Part shown: positions 62,725 to 64,000 of the stretch, piece by piece
Layout of the letters: every line of letters begins with the position of its first letter
Numbering within the stretch: the first letter of the stretch is position 1
DNA from: Chitinophaga sp. Ak27
GTDB lineage: Bacteria > Bacteroidota > Bacteroidia > Chitinophagales > Chitinophagaceae
Length of the DNA: 64,000 nt
Reading direction: 5' to 3'
NCBI RefSeq assembly: GCF_012726295.1
Contig: NZ_JABAOB010000007.1
Span: 370,890-434,889, forward strand
Program-made: the position numbers and the translations under genes
Notes under the pieces: generated by a model
What the model was told of the DNA's origin: nothing
What the model saw: the letters and a program-made list of their open reading frames with translations, nothing else
Database searches by the model: none

Positions 62725-63852
62725 ATGGAAAGAATATACTTCGACAATGCAGCTACCACGTCGCTGGACCCGGCAGTATTAGAAGCTATGCTGCCATTTA
62801 TGACTGAAAAGTTCGGTAACCCTTCCTCTATCTATTCTTACGGACGGGAGTCAAGATTGGGTATCGAAAACGCACGCAAATCAGTAGCTAAAATACTGAA
62901 TGCACATCCCGGGGAAATTTTCTTTACCTCCGGTGGTACAGAGAGCAGTAATACCGCCATTTCTGCCGCGGTGCGAGACCTGGGGTGCAAACACATTATT
63001 TCCTCTCCCATTGAACACCATGCTACCCTGCACACCGTAGAGTACCTGCATCATCATGACGGCGTAGCCCTTTCCTTTGTGAAAGTGTTGCCTACCGGTC
63101 ATATTGATATGGAACACCTGCGTGAACTGCTGCAAAATTCTACCGAAAAATGCCTGGTTACCCTGATGCACGCCAACAACGAAATCGGTAACCTGCTCGA
63201 CATTCATGCGGTAGGTAATCTTTGCAAGGAATTTGATGCCATCTTTCACTCTGATACCGTGCAAACGGTGGGGCACTACCCGTTCGACCTGCGTAACACG
63301 CCCGTACACTTCGTTACCGGCGCCGGACACAAGTTCCACGGTCCTAAAGGAGTAGGTATCCTGTACATCAATGAAAACGTGAAAATTACGCCTTTCATCC
63401 AGGGAGGCAGCCAGGAACGTAATATGCGCGCAGGTACAGAGAACCTGTACGGTATCATCGGGTTTGCCAAAGCACTGGAAATTGCTACTGCGGAACATGA
63501 AGCGCATAGCGCGCATATCAACGGACTGCGTATGTACATGGCAGAACAATTGCAGCAGCATATCCCGGGGGTAGCCTTCAACGGCGACCTGTATGGCAAA
63601 AGCCTCTACACGGTACTGAACGTGGCATTCCCTAAGTCTGAAAAATCAGAAATGATCCTGTTCAATATGGATATCAACGGCATCTGTGCTTCCGGCGGCA
63701 GTGCGTGTACCTCCGGCGCGAATGCCGGCTCGCACGTTATCCGCGCCATCAACAGCAACCCCAACCAGATCGCTGTCCGCTTCTCTTTCTGTAAAAACAA
63801 TACCAAAGCAGAAGTAGACCAGGTAGTGGCTAGGTTGAAAGAACTGATATAA
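62725..63852 (+). CDS. Cysteine desulfurase (NifS/IscS family)
   Basis: This PLP enzyme takes sulfur from cysteine for Fe-S clusters or tRNA thiolation. It starts YFDNAATTSLDPAVLEAM, has the PLP lysine in TGAGHKFHGPKGVGILY and the catalytic Cys in GGSACTSGANAGSHV, which fits the group I (IscS-like) loop. The length of 375 residues is normal. It stands alone here, with no IscU-like scaffold beside it. Confidence 0.95.
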   Translation: MERIYFDNAATTSLDPAVLEAMLPFMTEKFGNPSSIYSYGRESRLGIENARKSVAKILNAHPGEIFFTSGGTESSNTAISAAVRDLGCKHIISSPIEHHATLHTVEYLHHHDGVALSFVKVLPTGHIDMEHLRELLQNSTEKCLVTLMHANNEIGNLLDIHAVGNLCKEFDAIFHSDTVQTVGHYPFDLRNTPVHFVTGAGHKFHGPKGVGILYINENVKITPFIQGGSQERNMRAGTENLYGIIGFAKALEIATAEHEAHSAHINGLRMYMAEQLQQHIPGVAFNGDLYGKSLYTVLNVAFPKSEKSEMILFNMDINGICASGGSACTSGANAGSHVIRAINSNPNQIAVRFSFCKNNTKAEVDQVVARLKELI

Positions 63853-63874
63853 GCAGTCCTCTGCCGATCATATG

Positions 63875-63905
63875 GGGCTGACCAAAAAGGTCGGCCCTTT
63901 TCTTT
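63875..63905 (+). terminator. Terminator after the cysteine desulfurase gene
   Basis: The stem GGGCTGACC / GGTCGGCCC (one G-T pair) with a five-A loop is followed by TTTTCTTT. Its right arm also belongs to a second hairpin, CGGCCCTTT (63892-63900) / AAAGGGCCG (63912-63920), so only one can form at a time. Confidence 0.8.
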
Positions 63906-63953
63906 GCAGAGAAAGGGCCGATTAGTAATTTTAATTACCACATTGAAATTACT

Positions 63954-64000
63954 ATGGCCAAAACTAAGACTAAACAGGTATTTAAACAATATACGCCTAA
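63954..64000 (+). CDS. Start of a gene cut by the window edge, possibly a transposase
   Basis: The frame begins MAKTKTKQVFKQYTP and runs off the window. A short basic start of this kind is seen in IS1182-like transposases, but 15 codons are not enough to decide. Just upstream an 8-base inverted repeat, AGTAATTT / AAATTACT (63924-63931 and 63946-63953), abuts the ATG. Confidence 0.3.
   Translation, partial: MAKTKTKQVFKQYTP

Noticed and set aside
63954..64000. A confident transposase call at the right edge
   Set aside because: Only 15 codons are visible; I list it as a partial gene of uncertain identity.

Overview
The window looks like a chromosomal segment of a Bacteroidota bacterium, most likely a Chitinophaga-like member of the Chitinophagaceae. 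Supporting signs are two SusC/SusD outer-membrane uptake loci with ECF sigma/FecR control, several TlpA-type exported thioredoxins, a DUF4270 lipoprotein, LytS/LytTR two-component pairs, genes without Shine-Dalgarno motifs, and promoters of the TTTG / TAnnTTTG type. No phage, plasmid or CRISPR region is visible. The only hint of a mobile element is the first codons of a possible transposase at the right edge.

Layout. Positions 1-2750 hold the cut-off N-terminus of a beta-propeller sensor, a Fic AMP-transferase gene bracketed by three near-identical 24-bp palindromes, and tRNA-Gln(CUG). Positions 2947-4485 encode a membrane glycosyltransferase-like protein. Positions 4621-13319 are a complete uptake unit: ECF sigma, FecR, STN-containing SusC, SusD, an exported cyanophycinase and an exported isoaspartyl peptidase. 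Together these suggest scavenging of a beta-aspartyl polymer such as cyanophycin. Positions 13374-19678 hold a two-component system with an unusual thioredoxin-like sensor, a Crp-type regulator and small or unknown genes. Positions 19783-27957 are a second sigma/FecR/SusC/SusD unit ending in a nucleotide-pyrophosphatase-type phosphodiesterase. Positions 28012-31794 (minus strand) hold two thioredoxin-fold proteins and a UmuD-like/unknown/SRAP DNA-damage cassette with twin operator-like dyads. Positions 32125-33093 encode a lectin-like lipoprotein.

Positions 33306-47737 are the most striking part: one compound operon, hisGDCB - trpEGDCFBA - hisH-(GNAT)hisA-hisF-hisIE. A histidine leader-peptide attenuator precedes hisG. 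A tryptophan leader-peptide attenuator sits inside the operon between hisB and trpE. Because trpA and hisH are only 5 bp apart, the distal histidine genes appear to lie downstream of the tryptophan switch.

Positions 47996-53536 hold tandem TlpA proteins, a BlaI/BlaR-like pair with two matching operator dyads, a peroxiredoxin and a DsbA-like protein. Positions 53519-60316 hold a lipoprotein formylglycine-generating enzyme, a GH1 glucosidase, an outer-membrane protein/DUF4270 pair and a Kelch/DUF4907 pair. Positions 60522-63852 hold a second LytS/LytTR pair, a large inverted-repeat element that also occurs at 50291-50385, and a cysteine desulfurase.
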